Positions 61,130 through 64,000 of a stretch of DNA of 64,000 nt are shown piece after piece (position 1 is the stretch's first letter; the number at the start of each line of letters is the position of its first letter). The stretch is from the NCBI GenBank assembly GCA_016748015.1, contig JAAOMT010000009.1, forward strand, positions 1,837,020 through 1,901,019, read 5' to 3'. Under the pieces are notes generated by a model. The model did not search any database, was not told the DNA's origin, and saw nothing but the letters and a program-made list of their open reading frames with translations. The position numbers and the translations under genes were made by a program. The stretch is from Geosiphon pyriformis. Taxonomy: Eukaryota > Glomeromycota > Glomeromycetes > Archaeosporales > Geosiphonaceae.

Positions 61130-62000
61130 TCACTTGTGGTCAAACTTTCCACTCCATTGTTTTTCTGCTTTGGTATGATGCAATAATACTTTGTTTCCTA
61201 TTTTATAGCTAATTATATTATCTGGTAACTGGTTATTATGTCTTACTTTTTGTTGTGCTTGTGACTGTTCAATATTTTGAGCTGCTTTTCTTCTTTTGTT
61301 CTCCAAAATTTCCATTAACTTATATGTTCTTCTAAGTATTGTTTTGTGGAATGTTGTTTCTGTAATAATTTCATTTGGATAAGTTGGAATAATAAGTTCA
61401 ATTAGTAATATGGCCTTTCTTCTATAAACCAATTCAAATAGTGTGAATTGTATAATATTTTGTTTTAATGTTCTATATGCTAATAAAACTGCTGGTATAA
61501 ACAAATCCCATTTTTTTTCATGTTCATTGCTGATTTTGGCTAATGCTTCACATAGTGTATAGTTAAACCATTCAACTAATCCATTTGTTTGGAAGTGGTA
61601 TGATGATAATAGTGGTCATTTAATTCCAAATCTTTGGCTAAGCTCATTTAGTGTACTGTTTACGAAATGTGTTCTTTGGTCTGACAACAATTTTTGTGAA
61701 CATCCATGGTGGCAAATTAAATCTTCATGTACAAAATGGGCTACGAATATAGCATCAGCTGTTTGAATGGCTCTGGCTTCTGGCCATTTAGTGAGGTAAT
61801 CTACTACTACTGTAATATAATGATTGTTTCTTGCTGTTATTGGTAATGGTCCAACTAAATCAATTCCAATTCTATCAAATAGTTGTCCAACTTTTATGAA
61901 TCTTAGTGGTTCTGTTGTTTTTGTTTCTCCTTTTTATTGGCACAGGTCACAATTTCTTATGTATTAGATAATATTTGAGTGCATTTTTGGCCAATAATAA
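61130..62000 (-). pseudogene. Element C integrase
   Basis: The zinc-module remnant CDLCQ is near 61,945. The core has LFDRIGIDLVGPLPIT (about 61,880), and the PSNGLVEWFNYTL-like segment near 61,580 keeps the catalytic Glu. The C-terminal domain ORF 61,504-61,130 includes LLAYRTLKQN and NKVLLHHTKAEKQWSGKFDHK. The latter ends in a TGA where Trp is expected (HK*DG), the same change as in A. Confidence 0.75.
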
Positions 62001-62386
62001 CGACTAGTTGTATGTTAAATAGTTGCTTCTTTTCCAAAGTGGCCTAAATGGATATCCAAGTACATGTTAAATAAGATAGTTTCTTTTTCATTTTCGGTTA
62101 TAACTCTCAATGGATTATCTGAATTTTGTTAATTCTGGTAATAAAGTATGTAGTTTTGAATAAAATAATGTTTTGATAATTTCTGGAACTTAATTAGTTC
62201 TTTTATTAATGTGTTTTTATCTAACTATAGTGTTCTCAAGTATTGGCTAAGATTTTTGTAAAGATAATTGTCTATTGTTTATGAATTGATTGTTTAATGG
62301 TTTTTATGTGTGTTTCATTCGTGACAAACAGTTAGCATTGGCATTTTTGGTATCTTTTTTGTATTTGATGATATAATCATATGGTG

Positions 62387-63600
62387 CTAATATTTGTGAT
62401 CATCTGGTGTATTTTTTTTCAGTGCTTTCTTGTTATTTAACCAGACCAGATCTCTATAATCTGTGGTAATATCAAAAGATTTGTACCATAAATATGTGTC
62501 AAAGTAAATGCAACTCCAGACTACTGCTAAGCATTCCAGTTCATGTACTGCATAGTTTTGCTCTGCCATACTAAGACTTCTACTGGCATAAGCAATTATA
62601 TGTTCTTTTTCATTATCATCTTTTTGTGAAAGAATGGCTCCAAGTCCCATTCCAAAGGCATTTGTGGCCAAAATAAATTTCTTGTTGAAACCCGAATAGA
62701 TTATTATTGGTGATTCAATAAGCTTTTGCCTAAGATACTCAAAAGCTTTTTGCTGTGTTTTGGTCCATTCAAATTTCACATTTTTAGATAGTAGATAATT
62801 AAAAGGTTTGGCAATGTTTAAAAAGTTTTTTATAAAGTGGCAGTAGTAAAATGTGAGTTCTAAAAAACTTCTAATTTCTGAAACATTTTGAGATATTGAA
62901 AAATTTTTCACTTTGTCTATTTTTGATGGATCTGGTTTTATTCTATCTTTTTCAACTATGTGTCCTAGAAATGCTAGCTTATTTTTCCCAAAGAAACATT
63001 TTTCTAAATTTAATTTAAGTCCAGCATGTCTTAATCTTTCAAAAACTTGTTGTAAATGTTGGAGATGATCTGCGAATTTTGGCGAGAAAACATTTGTATT
63101 GTCTAAGTAGACAACAATGGATTGTTACAGAATTCCAGAATAAATTACATCCATTAGTCTTTGAAATGTTGCAGGGACATTGGTGAGTTCAAAGGACATT
63201 ATATTGAATTCATAATTGCCATTTTGTGTGGTAAATGCTGTTTTGTGTCTGTCTTTTGAATCTATTTCAACCTGTTAGTATCTACTGGTCAAGTCAAATG
63301 TAGAAAACCATTTTGCTCTTCCAAAAATGTCAAAGATTTTGTCAATTAACAGTATTGGGTATGAGTCTTTGGTTGTTTTGCTGTTTAGTTTGTGATAGTC
63401 AATGCAAAATCTAATTTTTCTGTTTTTTTTTCTTACTAAAACAACTGGTAAGGACCATGGGCTTATTGATAGTTAAATTATTTTTTTTTTCAACATGCTT
63501 TGGACTTCTTTTCTGATAAAATTATGCTCTATTGGTGGGACACAGTAAGCACGTTGTTTTTCAGGTTTAGCGTCCCCAGTAAGAATTTGGTGTTGAACCA
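62387..63600 (-). pseudogene. Element C reverse transcriptase and RNase H
   Basis: The RNase H domain ORF 62,911-62,387 shows LTFYYCHFIKNFLNIAKPF, KFEWTKTQQKAFEYLRQKL, FILATNAFGMGLGAILSQ (TDAS-type Asp changed to Asn) and HIIAYASRSLSMAEQNYAVHELECLAVVWS with the catalytic Glu. RT blocks upstream (about 63,480-62,950) include a YLDNTN box near 63,110, where YLDD is expected, again Asp to Asn. Confidence 0.78.
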
Positions 63601-64000
63601 AATTGGTTTTTCCAAATTCACTATTTCATGAAAATATATTAGAGTATTTTAAAATTAATGCTTTTAATTGTCACTGTTGGTCTGAATCCATTGTTTCAAT
63701 GTTTAATTTGGCCAATTTTTTTGGCGTAAATTAATAGCATTCCAACGGTTGTTGCCAATTTATTGAAGTGAGTTCACAGTAAAGGGCAATTTCTAGGAAA
63801 TTTAGAATTTTTTATAGTGTTGACACGTTTTCTAGCTCCATTCCAAGGTATCCCATGATGGTATTTTCTGGAATGTATATAAGCTCTTCTGTGGTATTCA
63901 TGATAGGAATTTTTATTCATTGTGTTTTGTTAGCTAGAATAAAAAAGTTAATAAGTCCTATAGAAAACTGTTGGCAAGTTTCTGGGTGGGGCTCAAATAT

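Larger units (their letters stand above)
61109..64000 (-). mobile_element. Ty3/gypsy element C, partial (RT to integrase)
   Basis: A third gypsy element on the minus strand, cut at the right by the window edge and at the left by the LTR of B. From right to left it has the dUTPase-to-RT linker (about 63,990-63,600), RT, RNase H and integrase. The sequence is distinct from A and B. Stops and frameshifts are scattered throughout, so it is inactive. The region where a dUTPase would lie is beyond the window. Confidence 0.82.

Noticed and set aside
46457-61140. TGA read as Trp (altered genetic code)
   Set aside because: Many element stops are TGA at Trp sites, but TAG and TAA also occur, and intact host genes use TGG for Trp and end in TGA or TAA. 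Mutation explains it better.

Overview
The window looks like nuclear DNA of an arbuscular mycorrhizal fungus (Glomeromycotina, most likely Rhizophagus irregularis or a close relative). The reasons are very AT-rich intergenic DNA, host genes cut by many 60-100 nt GT-AG introns, fungal gene types (KIN1/MARK-family kinase, SUV3, spermidine synthase), and abundant decayed LINE and Ty3/gypsy elements of a kind I associate with that genus. The species call is inference; no marker gene is present.

Layout. 1-3.9 kb: fragment of a LINE ORF1 on the minus strand, then a roughly 3 kb AT desert that contains a heavily GC-to-AT mutated copy of the LTR seen elsewhere in the window. 3.9-37 kb holds the host gene islands: a coiled-coil protein (5.6 kb), a SIS-CBS arabinose-5-phosphate-isomerase-like enzyme (8.8 kb), tRNA-Gln(UUG) (10.7 kb), a 12-exon SUV3 mitochondrial RNA helicase (11.4-14.8 kb), a membrane-anchored short-chain dehydrogenase convergent with it (14.9-15.9 kb), a 9-exon TBRG1-like FYRN/FYRC nuclear protein (16.6-18.6 kb), a 5-exon KIN1-type Ser/Thr kinase with a KA1 tail (20.2-24.2 kb) and, after LINE copy 1 (25.3-33 kb) and an AT desert, an 8-exon spermidine synthase (35.3-36.9 kb). 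The host genes do not form one pathway.

37.9-64 kb is repeat territory: LINE copy 2 (37.9-44.4 kb, plus strand), then three Ty3/gypsy elements, all read on the minus strand. Element A (44,445-54,285) has both LTRs. Element B (54,286-61,108) has only its 5' LTR and loses its 3' part at the A junction. Element C (61,109 to the window end) is abutted by the LTR of B. A and B encode gag, aspartic protease, a Cys-rich spacer, a trimeric-type dUTPase domain and reverse transcriptase in what was one polyprotein; A also keeps integrase and an extra ORF after pol.

Most interesting points: (1) dUTPase domains between protease and RT in at least two distinct gypsy families; (2) an LTR relic changed almost only by C-to-T and G-to-A, together with nonsense codons and catalytic D-to-N or E-to-K changes in the other elements that are mostly the same transitions, suggesting a RIP-like, deamination-like or strongly AT-biased process; (3) a full-length element whose two flanks belong to different elements, pointing to ectopic recombination or an assembly join. 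Exon coordinates were worked out by hand from frame continuity and GT-AG sites and may be off by a base or two.
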